This document shows positions 1 through 7,391 of a stretch of 21,930 nucleotides of DNA, piece by piece (within the stretch, counting starts at the first letter, position 1; each line of letters starts with the position of its first letter). The stretch lies in contig DAOWGL010000086.1 in assembly GCA_030637455.1 (NCBI GenBank), positions 1 to 21,930 of the forward strand, read 5' to 3'. The stretch comes from Candidatus Nitrosopumilus sp. (lineage in GTDB: Archaea; Thermoproteota; Nitrososphaeria; Nitrososphaerales; Nitrosopumilaceae). The position numbers and the translations under genes were made by a program. The notes beneath the pieces are model-generated. The model worked only from the letters and a program-made list of their open reading frames with translations, was not told where the DNA came from and searched no databases.

Positions 1-58
1 ACACATACTAAACCTGCATTTGATATACATGCATCATAAATTAATCTGTGATATGAAG

Positions 59-78
59 TAATTATTTTGTAATAATTA
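59..78 (-). terminator. AT-only hairpin downstream of rps27ae
   Basis: A perfect 8-bp inverted repeat (TAATTATT at 59-66, AATAATTA at 71-78, 4-nt loop) lies about 23 nt past the rps27ae stop. It could end the ribosomal transcript, but AT-only repeats arise easily in DNA this AT-rich. The rest of 1-101 shows no gene. Confidence 0.25.
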
Positions 79-101
79 TTAGAAATTTAACTGATAGAAT
101 C

Positions 102-287
102 TCACTGATTAAATTCTGTTAATCCACACTTACCACACGTGTGTCTATCTTTATGCTGTGCCATGAAAGTTCCTTTACCACATCTAGAACAAACTTTTTT
201 AGTTCTTGATGTTTTATCTCCATCCACTTTGTAGTAAGATGCAATACTTGGACTAGATCCTTTCTTACCTTTTTTCTCTACAGGCAT
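102..287 (-). CDS. rps27ae: 30S ribosomal protein S27ae
   Basis: Small-subunit ribosomal protein of the archaeal/eukaryotic S27a (S31e) family, 61 aa, normal length for the archaeal form, which lacks the eukaryotic ubiquitin fusion. The N-terminus is basic (KKGKKGS) and residues about 33-55 form a four-cysteine zinc ribbon with CSRC and CGKC pairs, as expected for the family. The ATG overlaps the TAA of rps24e by one base (TAATG), so translation is probably coupled. The rps24e-rps27ae order is the usual archaeal arrangement. Family assignment is firm. Confidence 0.95.
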   Translation of the reverse strand: MPVEKKGKKGSSPSIASYYKVDGDKTSRTKKVCSRCGKGTFMAQHKDRHTCGKCGLTEFNQ

Positions 288-742
288 TATTCAGATTTCT
301 CCTCTTTTTTTGCTTCTTCAGCTGGTGCATCTGCTTTTGCTTCTTCAGCTGGTGCATCTGCTTTTGCTTCTTCAGCTGGTGCATCTGCTTTTGCTTCTTC
401 AGCTGGTGCATCTGCTACTTCGGCTTCCTTTGCAGCTGCTTCAACTTCTGCAATTTTTGCTTTACTTTTTTCTAATCTTGAAAATATTGTCGGGTTGATG
501 TGTTTTTTAGCTAATCCTTCATCATCATAAACATAGAATGTTCCTGTTACGAGAGATTTACCGACTTGAGTTTTTAATCTCATTGGGATGACAACTTTAC
601 CATCTAGTTTGAATTCTTTTGAAATCATATCCACAGCTTCTAGACTTTTGAGTTTGCCTCCCAAGCCTGCAAAATTACATGTTAACTCTCTTCTAGATAA
701 GAAGGGGTTGGTGACGTCTGTAATTGTCTCAATAATGGACAT
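287..742 (-). CDS. rps24e: 30S ribosomal protein S24e with acidic repeat tail
   Basis: Small-subunit ribosomal protein S24e, 151 aa. Residues 1 to about 105 match the S24e core ([20 protein letters not shown] at the start, then a GTFYVYDD strand), and the family is usually near 100 aa. The extra roughly 45 residues are an Ala/Glu-rich acidic tail built from four ADAPAEEAK copies ending KKEEKSE, which is unusual for a protein that contacts rRNA. The ATG at 742 sits 28 nt from a TATA box at 767-773, so the mRNA is probably leaderless. It is the first gene of the rps24e-rps27ae operon. Confidence 0.93.
   Translation of the reverse strand: MSIIETITDVTNPFLSRRELTCNFAGLGGKLKSLEAVDMISKEFKLDGKVVIPMRLKTQVGKSLVTGTFYVYDDEGLAKKHINPTIFSRLEKSKAKIAEVEAAAKEAEVADAPAEEAKADAPAEEAKADAPAEEAKADAPAEEAKKEEKSE
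312..416. repeat. 27-nt tandem repeat in the S24e tail
   Basis: Three identical 27-nt units (312-338, 339-365, 366-392) are followed by a 24-nt partial fourth (393-416). On the minus strand each encodes ADAPAEEAK. Identity at the nucleotide level, including third codon positions, points to recent expansion by slippage or unequal exchange rather than old protein repeats. Confidence 0.95.
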
Positions 743-766
743 GTATCAAAAATCTCTGGATATTTC

Positions 767-773
767 ATATAAA
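767..773 (-). promoter_or_regulatory. TATA box of rps24e
   Basis: TTTATAT on the minus strand, centred 28 nt before the rps24e ATG at 742. This is the spacing of a leaderless archaeal promoter. It lies in the 37-bp gap shared with the divergent DUF309 gene. Confidence 0.6.
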
Positions 774-779
774 CCTTGA

Positions 780-1385
780 TTGAAATTAGAGAAGAAATTT
801 AAGAAATTCCCTCAGAGATATATCGTGGAACGTTATTTACTGCATTTTAAAAATGAGAAATATTTGCCTGAGAATTGTAGAGAACTAGCATACAAGGCTC
901 GAGATCTTGCATCTGACATGAACGTTTCAGTTAGACTTGCCCGGGTTGCTTCTAAATTTATTGAATTTGATGTTGCTTCAGAAAAAGAAGATCTAGAACC
1001 TCTTGTGGAAATATTGTCACCAATTGGAGAAATTGATAATGTACGACATGTTGTTGAAGAACACATAGAGAAAGACAAAGGAATCCAAGATGGAATATTT
1101 TACTATAACAATGAACGATTCTGGGAATGCCATGAAGCATTTGAAGGTGTTTGGAATCAATGCTATGGGCGAGAAAAAGAACTTGTTCAGGGGATTATTC
1201 TAGTTGCAGTTGCTTTTGCACATGAACAAGAAAACGAAGAAAGTATAGGTATTGGGATGTTGGGAAGAGCCTTGGAAAAACTAGGTACTTCCCCCTCGAT
1301 GTATTATTCAATAGATGTTGATAGAATTAGAAAAAAAGCCGTTGAAATGCAGCAAGTAAAGAAACTAACTAGATTTGAGATTTAA
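780..1385 (+). CDS. DUF309 family protein
   Basis: Conserved protein of 201 aa with a DUF309-type helical domain at about residues 98-175. The signature is GIFYYNNERFWECHEAFEGV followed by GREKELVQGIILVAVAFAH; the HE pair and the aromatic residues are typical of this family, whose biochemical role is unknown. Residues 1-95 are charged and not recognised. The start is a TTG at 780; no in-frame ATG occurs until residue 48 or so, and TTG starts recur in this window. It is divergent from rps24e, and its 3' end overlaps that of apgM by 17 bp. Confidence 0.75.
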   Translation: MKLEKKFKKFPQRYIVERYLLHFKNEKYLPENCRELAYKARDLASDMNVSVRLARVASKFIEFDVASEKEDLEPLVEILSPIGEIDNVRHVVEEHIEKDKGIQDGIFYYNNERFWECHEAFEGVWNQCYGREKELVQGIILVAVAFAHEQENEESIGIGMLGRALEKLGTSPSMYYSIDVDRIRKKAVEMQQVKKLTRFEI

Positions 1386-2634
1386 TTAATTCTAAAGCTT
1401 TTGAAACAACTTCGGCTCCTTGAAGCAAACCTATGTTTCCTTTTTTGGCCTGTTCTTCTGTCATTCTAGTTGTTCCATCGTTTTTGATGAAATCTCCTGA
1501 AACTAGAACTGGAACTGGATCATCACTATGCCCTTTGTTAATACATGGAGTTGAGTGATCTGCAGAGATTATTATTGCAACTTTACTAGAGTCAATATTC
1601 TCTACAAGTGTTTTAAAGAACCTTTGATCAATCTCTTCGATATTTTTCATTTTTCCAATTGCGTCTCCGTCGTGACCAAATTCATCTGGTCCTTTAAGGT
1701 GTACATAAATTGAATTTTGAGTTTCCATTGCCTTTGCAGCAACTCTTGCTTTTTCTTCATAATCTGTCAATCCTCCAGCTTCAAATGCTTTCATTTTCAG
1801 AACTTCTGAAATTCCAAGTTCTACTGGCATATCGACTATACATGAAAAATTCATTCCATATTTTTCATTAATTGGAATAACGTCGGGATATTTGTTTCCT
1901 GCATCTCTTAACAAAATACAGCTAAGTTGTTTCTTATCTTCGTCTTGTCTTTTTTTGTTAATTTGACTATTCTTCATAATTTCAATTGATTTTTCTGAAA
2001 ATTCATTTACTAAATTTGCAGTAAATTTTGAATCTTCAGTATCTTCTAATGGTAAACATTTTTCAATTTTCATAAAGTCTCCTACAGCTTTTGCAACCCC
2101 CATGCCTCCGATATTACTATAGGCTGGATCTGTGTTAGTGATTCTTGAAGATAATTTTTGAGATTCTTTTCTAATTCTTACTGTTACTCTATGTCCTATT
2201 GTTGGGGCTACTACTACTGAAATATCTGGGGATGATAATTTGATTTTTTCTTCAATTTCTTTTGCAACTCCATCTGCATCTTCTTTTTCAATTTGTCTTC
2301 CTGCTCTTCTATCGATAATTATCTCTTCATCATCTAATGTAGAATAATTTCCTCTAAGAGCCAAGTCACCATCTTTAAAATCGATACCTACACCTATTGC
2401 CTCAATTACTCCTCTACCTGCATAATCTGCGTGTTTGAATTTGTATCCTAACATATTGAAAACTGCAATATCTGATTCTGGGGCAATTCCTTTTCCAACT
2501 GAAATAACTTCTCCAATAGTACCATTACTGGCAATTTTGTCTAATGTTGGAGTATTTGCAGCCTGCAATGGTGTTTTTCCATCTAAATCCGGATGTGGAA
2601 GATCCCCCACTCCATCTAAAAGTACATAGATCAT
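1369..2634 (-). CDS. apgM: 2,3-bisphosphoglycerate-independent phosphoglycerate mutase (archaeal ApgM)
   Basis: Interconverts 3-phosphoglycerate and 2-phosphoglycerate in glycolysis/gluconeogenesis. This is the ApgM branch of the alkaline phosphatase superfamily, with metal-binding motifs in order: MIYVLLDGVGD at the N-terminus, PESDIAVFNMLGY (probable nucleophile region), HLKGPDEFGHDGDA, and IISADHSTPCINKGHSDDPV near the C-terminus. I chose the ATG at 2634, which starts directly on the first motif. A TTG at 2655 would add seven residues (428 aa in total) and cannot be excluded. A TATA-like TTTAAATC at 2691-2698 is the only nearby promoter signal. It converges with the DUF309 gene. Confidence 0.92.
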   Translation of the reverse strand: MIYVLLDGVGDLPHPDLDGKTPLQAANTPTLDKIASNGTIGEVISVGKGIAPESDIAVFNMLGYKFKHADYAGRGVIEAIGVGIDFKDGDLALRGNYSTLDDEEIIIDRRAGRQIEKEDADGVAKEIEEKIKLSSPDISVVVAPTIGHRVTVRIRKESQKLSSRITNTDPAYSNIGGMGVAKAVGDFMKIEKCLPLEDTEDSKFTANLVNEFSEKSIEIMKNSQINKKRQDEDKKQLSCILLRDAGNKYPDVIPINEKYGMNFSCIVDMPVELGISEVLKMKAFEAGGLTDYEEKARVAAKAMETQNSIYVHLKGPDEFGHDGDAIGKMKNIEEIDQRFFKTLVENIDSSKVAIIISADHSTPCINKGHSDDPVPVLVSGDFIKNDGTTRMTEEQAKKGNIGLLQGAEVVSKALELIKSQI

Positions 2635-2756
2635 ATGAACATCAGAATTATCCAAAATAGTCTCTGTTCATTCAAAACCCGATGCTCTGTTTTAAATCTT
2701 GCAACAAAATTTGCGATCAAAACAAAACAACTGTTCATGAAATTTTTAGCAAAACT

Positions 2757-2782
2757 TTTTCATCAAACTTTTTTGATGAAAA
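2757..2782. repeat. 11-bp inverted repeat between divergent genes
   Basis: TTTTCATCAAA (2757-2767) and TTTGATGAAAA (2772-2782) are perfect reverse complements separated by CTTT. It sits in the 255-bp gap between the divergent apgM and GalT-like genes, which is otherwise AT-rich with no gene. It may be a hairpin or an operator. Confidence 0.4.
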
Positions 2783-2857
2783 TAATATTTCCTTAATTTT
2801 TTAAAATAAAATTGAAAAATTATTTTTAAAATTGATTTGAATGGATCTTAGTAAACG

Positions 2858-2866
2858 TTTTAACAT
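2858..2866 (+). promoter_or_regulatory. Possible TATA box of the GalT-like gene
   Basis: TTTAACATA is centred 28 nt before the ATG at 2890. The spacing is right for a leaderless gene, but the match is imperfect. Confidence 0.35.
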
Positions 2867-2889
2867 ACATTTTACCTCAATTAACCATT

Positions 2890-3906
2890 ATGGGGGATAT
2901 GCGCAAAGATTATGTTTCTGAGCGTTTTATGATTGTCGCAAAAAAAGACGACAAAGTTATTGATCCTAAAAAATCTCCATTTGCTCCTGGTAACGAATCT
3001 ATGACAAATCCTTCTGTTTTGTCTCTTGTTGCAAAAGATGGAATGTTACAACGTCTTCAAGATAATGATGATGATTATGTTAAAAATTGGGCTATACGAG
3101 TTTTTGAAAGTAAAAACCCTATTACCTCAATTGAAACTGAAAATTCTTACAGTGACAAACCGTTCTACAGTGAACCTGCATATGGATATCACTACATTGT
3201 TGTTGCATCTCCAAATGAAAAAGATTCATTTGCAACAATAGATCCTGATCAATGGTCAAATGTACTAGTTGTTGTTCAAGATAGATTACGTTGGCTCTAT
3301 ACGCAAAAAGGTGTAACTTATGTTTCAATTTACGGTGATTATGGTGAATTAGCAGGTAATACAAACCCGCATCCTTTCCTTAACCTTCTAACCTTCTCAA
3401 CTATTCCTCCTGTGATTGAGAGTGAAGCAGAAGCATCTCATAAAATTTTGAATGAGAAAGGTGTTTGCCCAATGTGTCAGACCCTAAATGAAGAAATTGG
3501 TGGTCCAAGACAGGTTCTTCAAACTGAAGGATTTATTGCATATTGCCCATGGGCTCCATCATATCCCTATGAATTCTGGATTTCTCCAAAAAAACACACT
3601 ACTAGTTTCTCTAAAATAACTCAAAAAGAAATCAATGATTTATCATTAATTTTAAGAGCTACTCTTGGAGGATTGACAAAAACTGTAAAGAATGTATCAT
3701 ACAATTTGGTTTTCCATCTTTCTCCTGAAAAGAAAAATAGCCGACAAATTCATTGGCATATTGAAATTTATCCTATTACAAAATCTTGGTCTGGATTAGA
3801 ACGTGGATATGGGATTTTCTTAAATGATATATCTCCTGAACAAGCAGCAGAAAAACTTGGAGCAGCTTGCAGGAAAGAATTAGCCAACTTAGTTGGTATT
3901 GTATGA
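2890..3906 (+). CDS. GalT-like protein with degenerate first HIT-type half
   Basis: This 338-aa protein has the two-half layout of archaeal galactose-1-phosphate uridylyltransferases. In the first half the usual CPFCPGNE reads SPFAPGNE (Ser29 and Ala32 replace the metal cysteines), and the usual NPHPHGQ reads NPHPFLN (Phe163 replaces the nucleophilic His). The second half keeps its signature residues: CPMC (Cys193/Cys196), the PYEFWISPKKH strand, and HWHIEIYP (His288, His290, Glu292). Classical GalT chemistry needs the lost His, so the assigned name should not be taken as activity; a structural, binding or second-half-based nucleotide transfer role is possible. An internal ATG at 2899 is an alternative start. 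These alignments are by eye. Confidence 0.75.
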   Translation: MGDMRKDYVSERFMIVAKKDDKVIDPKKSPFAPGNESMTNPSVLSLVAKDGMLQRLQDNDDDYVKNWAIRVFESKNPITSIETENSYSDKPFYSEPAYGYHYIVVASPNEKDSFATIDPDQWSNVLVVVQDRLRWLYTQKGVTYVSIYGDYGELAGNTNPHPFLNLLTFSTIPPVIESEAEASHKILNEKGVCPMCQTLNEEIGGPRQVLQTEGFIAYCPWAPSYPYEFWISPKKHTTSFSKITQKEINDLSLILRATLGGLTKTVKNVSYNLVFHLSPEKKNSRQIHWHIEIYPITKSWSGLERGYGIFLNDISPEQAAEKLGAACRKELANLVGIV

Positions 3907-3918
3907 TTTTCTGAATGG

Positions 3919-3927
3919 TTTATTTAT
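3919..3927 (+). promoter_or_regulatory. TATA-like box of the membrane protein gene
   Basis: TTTATTTAT is centred 26 nt before the ATG at 3949, suggesting an independent leaderless transcript. Confidence 0.4.
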
Positions 3928-3948
3928 CAACTAGAATCTGTTAAAATT

Positions 3949-4389
3949 ATGGCAATAGAAAAATGGCTTGCAGTAACTAGTCTTGGTTTGTTTGCAATGT
4001 TTGCTGGAGAAATGATTTCTGTTTATTATTTTATGACTGATGTTCCTGAAGCTATAGAGTTTTCAATTAGATTTGATGCTGATCCAAAAATATTTCAATT
4101 CATTTCAATTGGTGCTGCACCAGCTGGAATACTAGCTGCAGTTCCCTATATTATGACAAGACAATATGGTTCTAAACCTATAGGTGGATTGATTATTGCA
4201 GGTGGGATAATTATGTTAATAGGAATGTTTGTCGCTCATTCTCTAATTGATAAAATGGATGATGTCTATATTACAGATGTTGTAAGGTATACTCCTACAC
4301 TGTTTATGATAATGTCGATTCCTGTAGTTGCTGTTGGTGCATATCTGGCAAAAGAAAAAAAGAGACGCCCCAAAAAAGAATTTTACTAA
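3949..4389 (+). CDS. Four-helix integral membrane protein, function unknown
   Basis: A 146-aa protein that I do not recognise. Four hydrophobic segments are visible at about residues 6-28, 46-66, 78-98 and 112-133. The loop between helices 1 and 2 is acidic (DVPEAIEFSIRFDADPK), and the tail is strongly basic (KEKKRRPKKEFY), which by the positive-inside rule puts the C-terminus, and with four helices also the N-terminus, in the cytoplasm. No cleavable signal peptide or catalytic motif is seen. Its stop overlaps the stop of the convergent acetyltransferase gene by 4 bp. Confidence 0.75.
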   Translation: MAIEKWLAVTSLGLFAMFAGEMISVYYFMTDVPEAIEFSIRFDADPKIFQFISIGAAPAGILAAVPYIMTRQYGSKPIGGLIIAGGIIMLIGMFVAHSLIDKMDDVYITDVVRYTPTLFMIMSIPVVAVGAYLAKEKKRRPKKEFY

Positions 4390-4823
4390 ATATTATCTAA
4401 TCTTAATTCATTAGCTACTTGTTTAAAACCTAGTTTTTCATAAAACGGTTTTACATCGTCTGTACAATCTAAAATTGTTTTGTAACAGCCACGGTTTTTT
4501 GATATATCTATAAGATAATGCATTATCTTCTCACCGATTTTTTGACCTTGATTTTCTTTATTCACTACAACATCCTCAATATGTCCAACCAAGCCTCCAT
4601 CATGAATAAATTTAGATTCTATGAGCAGTGTGGTGGACCCTACAATTTTCCCATCTAATTCTGCAACTGCTATGATGTGATCTGGATTGGCATTAATTTT
4701 CTCAAAAATCTCTTTTGCTTTAGATTTTTCAATATTACTTGCTTGTTTTAATGAGTCAAGTGATTTTAGGAAACCATTCCAAAGGTCTGCTTCTTTTATT
4801 TCTCTGATGATTACCTCCCTCAT
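4386..4823 (-). CDS. GNAT acetyltransferase, GNA1-like (glucosamine-phosphate N-acetyltransferase?)
   Basis: A 145-aa GCN5-related N-acetyltransferase. The C-terminal half resembles eukaryotic glucosamine-6-phosphate N-acetyltransferase: GHIEDVVVNKENQGQKIGEK, then GCYKTILDCTDD and VKPFYEKLGFK, each with a counterpart in yeast GNA1. In the acetyl-CoA loop, QGQKIG has Lys where most GNATs have Gly. It overlaps the nucleotidyltransferase gene by 4 bp (ATGA), so the two are co-translated, which supports a role in making an N-acetylated sugar nucleotide such as UDP-GlcNAc. The exact substrate is inferred from resemblance and context; another amine or amino-sugar is possible. Confidence 0.75.
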   Translation of the reverse strand: MREVIIREIKEADLWNGFLKSLDSLKQASNIEKSKAKEIFEKINANPDHIIAVAELDGKIVGSTTLLIESKFIHDGGLVGHIEDVVVNKENQGQKIGEKIMHYLIDISKNRGCYKTILDCTDDVKPFYEKLGFKQVANELRLDNI

Positions 4824-5521
4824 TTCTTTCCTCGTTTTTGAGCATATTCTTTAGATGCTTTTTCATACGATGCTCTGTTTCCTATATCGGTAAATCCTTT
4901 TTTTGTAATGAAACTGCTTACTAATTTTTTATTAATCATGGCCTTTTTAATCACGTCATCCATTCCATATGGTTTATTCTTTGGAATTAGGCTGAACACC
5001 TTTGGTTCCATTACATAGCAACCCATGTTTACATTTGCCTTTATCTCTGGTTTTTCTTTCCAACTCAACACTTTACCTGTTTTTGACACATCGATTACCC
5101 CGTATTCTAAATTGGTTTTGTATTCGTTTAAACTCATAGTGACAAATGCTCTTTTTGCTTTGTGTTGCTTTATCATATCTCTTAGACTAAAATCAAATAT
5201 TGAATCCCCATACATGCAAACAAAAGTATCGTCAATGAATTCTTCTGCAGTTTTTAGTTGACCTGCAGTAGCAAGTGGTTTATTTGAAATTGCATATTCT
5301 ATGTTTACTCCAAAATTTTCTCCATCTCCAAAATAATCCTCAATTGTTTTTCGAAGATGACTTACACACAAAACAATTGATTTCACCCCATTTTTTTTAT
5401 TCCAATCTATGAGGTGCTCTAAAATTGGTTTTTTACCTAACGGCAACATTGGTTTTGGAGTTTTCTTTGTCAATGGAAGTAATCTAGTACCTAGTCCTCC
5501 TGCTAAAATTACTGTCTTCAT
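4820..5521 (-). CDS. Sugar-phosphate nucleotidyltransferase
   Basis: A 233-aa NTP_transferase domain protein that joins a sugar 1-phosphate to an NTP, giving a nucleotide sugar and pyrophosphate. The N-terminus carries the nucleotide-binding signature AGGLGTRLLPLTKKTPKPML, and MYGDSIFDF contains the metal-binding Asp. The length matches a lone catalytic domain; the left-handed beta-helix found in GlmU-type or GCD1-type proteins is absent. Candidate substrates are GlcNAc-1-P/UTP (favoured by the adjacent GNA1-like gene), mannose-1-P/GTP or glucose-1-P. It is the first gene of a two-gene operon with a TATA box 25 nt upstream. Confidence 0.87.
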   Translation of the reverse strand: MKTVILAGGLGTRLLPLTKKTPKPMLPLGKKPILEHLIDWNKKNGVKSIVLCVSHLRKTIEDYFGDGENFGVNIEYAISNKPLATAGQLKTAEEFIDDTFVCMYGDSIFDFSLRDMIKQHKAKRAFVTMSLNEYKTNLEYGVIDVSKTGKVLSWKEKPEIKANVNMGCYVMEPKVFSLIPKNKPYGMDDVIKKAMINKKLVSSFITKKGFTDIGNRASYEKASKEYAQKRGKK

Positions 5522-5542
5522 AAATGTTATTTGAGATGTGAC

Positions 5543-5549
5543 TATTTAT
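5543..5549 (-). promoter_or_regulatory. TATA box of the nucleotidyltransferase operon
   Basis: ATAAATA on the minus strand, centred 25 nt before the ATG at 5521. The spacing suits a leaderless transcript. Confidence 0.5.
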
Positions 5550-5576
5550 GTTCGAGGATGTTTTTAGACTAGAATT

Positions 5577-6878
5577 TTATCCTGTAATTTTTAATACTTT
5601 TTTTATTGTATTTTTTGGAGTTTCTCCAAAAATAATAATCATTGGTTCTTTACCAAAACCCCCTTTGTGAAAAATTACATCTGGTGGAGTTTTAAATTTT
5701 TTAATTGCATTTTTAATTCCCCATGCAACTGTTGAACCTTGATTTTTTACATCATTTGGTTCTAGTGTTCTATCATAACTAGATATTGTAAACTTTGATT
5801 TTTTAATTTTAGAAATTGTTGAATTTTGATATTTTAAATTTATTGCAGAATAAATTTCTGGGAATTTTTTATTTACAACAAGTAATGCTGTAGCAACATG
5901 TTTTGATCCTCCATACGTTAGATTGCCTGCAACTATGACTTCGTTCCCTGCTTTAACAATTCTTCCTGATAACCCTAAGATGTCTTTTGTGGATTTGGGT
6001 TTTGGTTTTGAATATACGAAATTTGTTTGACATTCGGGAATGTTTTTGTATATATTTTTGATTTTTACAAATTCGTTAATTGACTGGGATAACTCTGAAT
6101 TTATCATGTCTTTTTTCTGACTGTTTGTTATCTTGATTCCATTTCCAACTTTTATTGAATTTTTAATTGAATTTTGAGCAAATTCTTTTGCAAATTTTAC
6201 TGATTCGCGAATTGTTTTCTTGTTTGAAATTGCAAATATCATTGCTGCTGAATAATTACACCCACTTCCATGGTTTGTACTAGTAATTTTGTCTCCTGAA
6301 ATCTGGTATTTTGTACTTTTTTCTAGAACAAAATCTGCTATCTTGTTATTTTTCCCTTCAATCCCTGTAATCACTACATTTTGTGCTCCCATTTTTTGTA
6401 TTTTTTTTGCAATTTTTTCTATTGTGGTTTCTGAATTTATTTTTAATTTTGATAATATTTCAGCCTCAAATTTGTTTGGAGTGATAACTGTTGCAAGTGG
6501 AATTATGTATTTTTGAAAATCTTTAATTGCCTTTTTTTCTATCAGTGCTCCACCTGTTGTTGATTTGATAACTGGATCTACGACAATTGGGATTTTTAAT
6601 TTTTTTAATTGTTGATATAGTGTTTTAATTATTTCAGAATTAAATACCATTCCAATTTTTATTCCGTCAATTTTAAAATCAGTCAATACTGATTCAAGTT
6701 GATTTTTCAGTATTCTTTTTGATACTGCTTCAATCATTCCAAAACTTGAAGTATTTTGACCTGTAATTGCGGTGATAACTGTTAATCCATATGCCCCAAA
6801 TTCTGAAAATGACTTTACATCACTTTGAATTCCAGCACCTGATGATGGATCAGAACCTCCGATTGAAAGTAGATTCAT
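5577..6878 (-). CDS. thiDN: ThiD-ThiN fusion: HMP(-P) kinase and thiamine-phosphate synthase
   Basis: Bifunctional thiamine enzyme, 433 aa. Residues 1 to about 255 are ThiD, which phosphorylates hydroxymethylpyrimidine and its monophosphate: SIGGSDPSSGAGIQSDVKSF and ITAITGQNT at the start, STTGGALI in the middle, and the active-site NHGSGC. Residues about 265-433 are ThiN, the archaeal replacement for ThiE that couples the pyrimidine and thiazole phosphates: GRIVKAGNEV, GNLTYGGSKHVATAL, DVIFHKGGFGKEP. The same fusion is known in many archaea. It lies about 740 bp from thiC, the preceding step in the pathway, on the opposite strand. The ATG start begins directly on the ThiD motif. Confidence 0.95.
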   Translation of the reverse strand: MNLLSIGGSDPSSGAGIQSDVKSFSEFGAYGLTVITAITGQNTSSFGMIEAVSKRILKNQLESVLTDFKIDGIKIGMVFNSEIIKTLYQQLKKLKIPIVVDPVIKSTTGGALIEKKAIKDFQKYIIPLATVITPNKFEAEILSKLKINSETTIEKIAKKIQKMGAQNVVITGIEGKNNKIADFVLEKSTKYQISGDKITSTNHGSGCNYSAAMIFAISNKKTIRESVKFAKEFAQNSIKNSIKVGNGIKITNSQKKDMINSELSQSINEFVKIKNIYKNIPECQTNFVYSKPKPKSTKDILGLSGRIVKAGNEVIVAGNLTYGGSKHVATALLVVNKKFPEIYSAINLKYQNSTISKIKKSKFTISSYDRTLEPNDVKNQGSTVAWGIKNAIKKFKTPPDVIFHKGGFGKEPMIIIFGETPKNTIKKVLKITG

Positions 6879-6942
6879 TGTATTTTCTTATTTCATAACA
6901 CTAATCTGTATTTCCATTTTAGGTGTGTTTCTTCAATATCTA

Positions 6943-6949
6943 TTTTATA
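6943..6949 (+). promoter_or_regulatory. TATA box of the small zinc-ribbon gene
   Basis: TTTTATA is centred 27 nt before the ATG at 6973, which favours that start over the TTG at 6970 or the ATG at 6988. Confidence 0.55.
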
Positions 6950-6972
6950 CTTGAACCATTATCTTTTTTTTG

Positions 6973-7164
6973 ATGACAAAAATTCCCATGGCAGACAATA
7001 CTACTCCTGATACTTTAGAATGTACAACTTGTTTGTTACCGATGCAATATCAAACAATTAAGGATGATAAATTTCTCTGGCAATGTTTCAAATGTGGAAA
7101 GCAGTATCTTATTTCAAAAAATATGGATGACACCATGGAAGAGAGTTGGAGTCCACCACGATAA
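6973..7164 (+). CDS. Small zinc-ribbon protein
   Basis: A 63-aa protein with two CxxC pairs, CTTC at residues 17-20 and CFKC at 38-41, separated by about 17 residues with aromatic positions typical of a zinc ribbon. It has no signal peptide and an acidic C-terminus. The function is unknown; such ribbons often bind nucleic acid or partner proteins. The ATG at 6973 fits the TATA spacing, and ATG 6988 (MADNTTPD) is a possible alternative. Its TAA overlaps the ATG of the next gene by one base, so the two are co-translated. It is divergent from thiDN. Confidence 0.7.
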   Translation: MTKIPMADNTTPDTLECTTCLLPMQYQTIKDDKFLWQCFKCGKQYLISKNMDDTMEESWSPPR

Positions 7165-7391
7165 TGGATGTCTCTGAATTAGATTCTTTAAAGTCTGAAA
7201 ACCTAAAACTAAGAAATTATATTTCACTAGTTAATGCTGAAATTGAATTATCTCAGCGTCTCTATGAAATAAAACAAAATTTTGCAAATTCTCCTGATTC
7301 TGAGCGTATCACTGTGCCTATTTTAGATAGAATTTCTAAAATAAAGTCAGAAAAAGATGTTTTAGAAAATGAATTAAAACTAATGAAATAG
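7164..7391 (+). CDS. Short coiled-coil protein
   Basis: A 75-aa, highly charged protein that is probably alpha-helical. Heptad-like spacing of Leu/Ile/Val is visible at about residues 6-40 (LDSLKSENLKLRNYISLVNA) and again at 52-74 (ISKIKSEKDVLENELKLM), with a loop containing NSPDSE between, suggesting a helical hairpin or dimeric coiled coil. I do not recognise the family. The ATG at 7164 overlaps the upstream stop (TAATG); a TTG at 7146 would add six residues but buries the start in the upstream gene. It probably works with the zinc-ribbon protein it is coupled to. Confidence 0.65.
   Translation: MDVSELDSLKSENLKLRNYISLVNAEIELSQRLYEIKQNFANSPDSERITVPILDRISKIKSEKDVLENELKLMK

Noticed and set aside
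312..416. Short tandem repeats as a CRISPR array
   Set aside because: The units are directly adjacent with no unique spacers and they encode in-frame protein repeats.
310..498. Plus-strand frame encoding Leu-rich LLLQLVH repeats
   Set aside because: It is the antisense shadow of the repeat tail of rps24e; the minus frame has the ribosomal core and a promoter.
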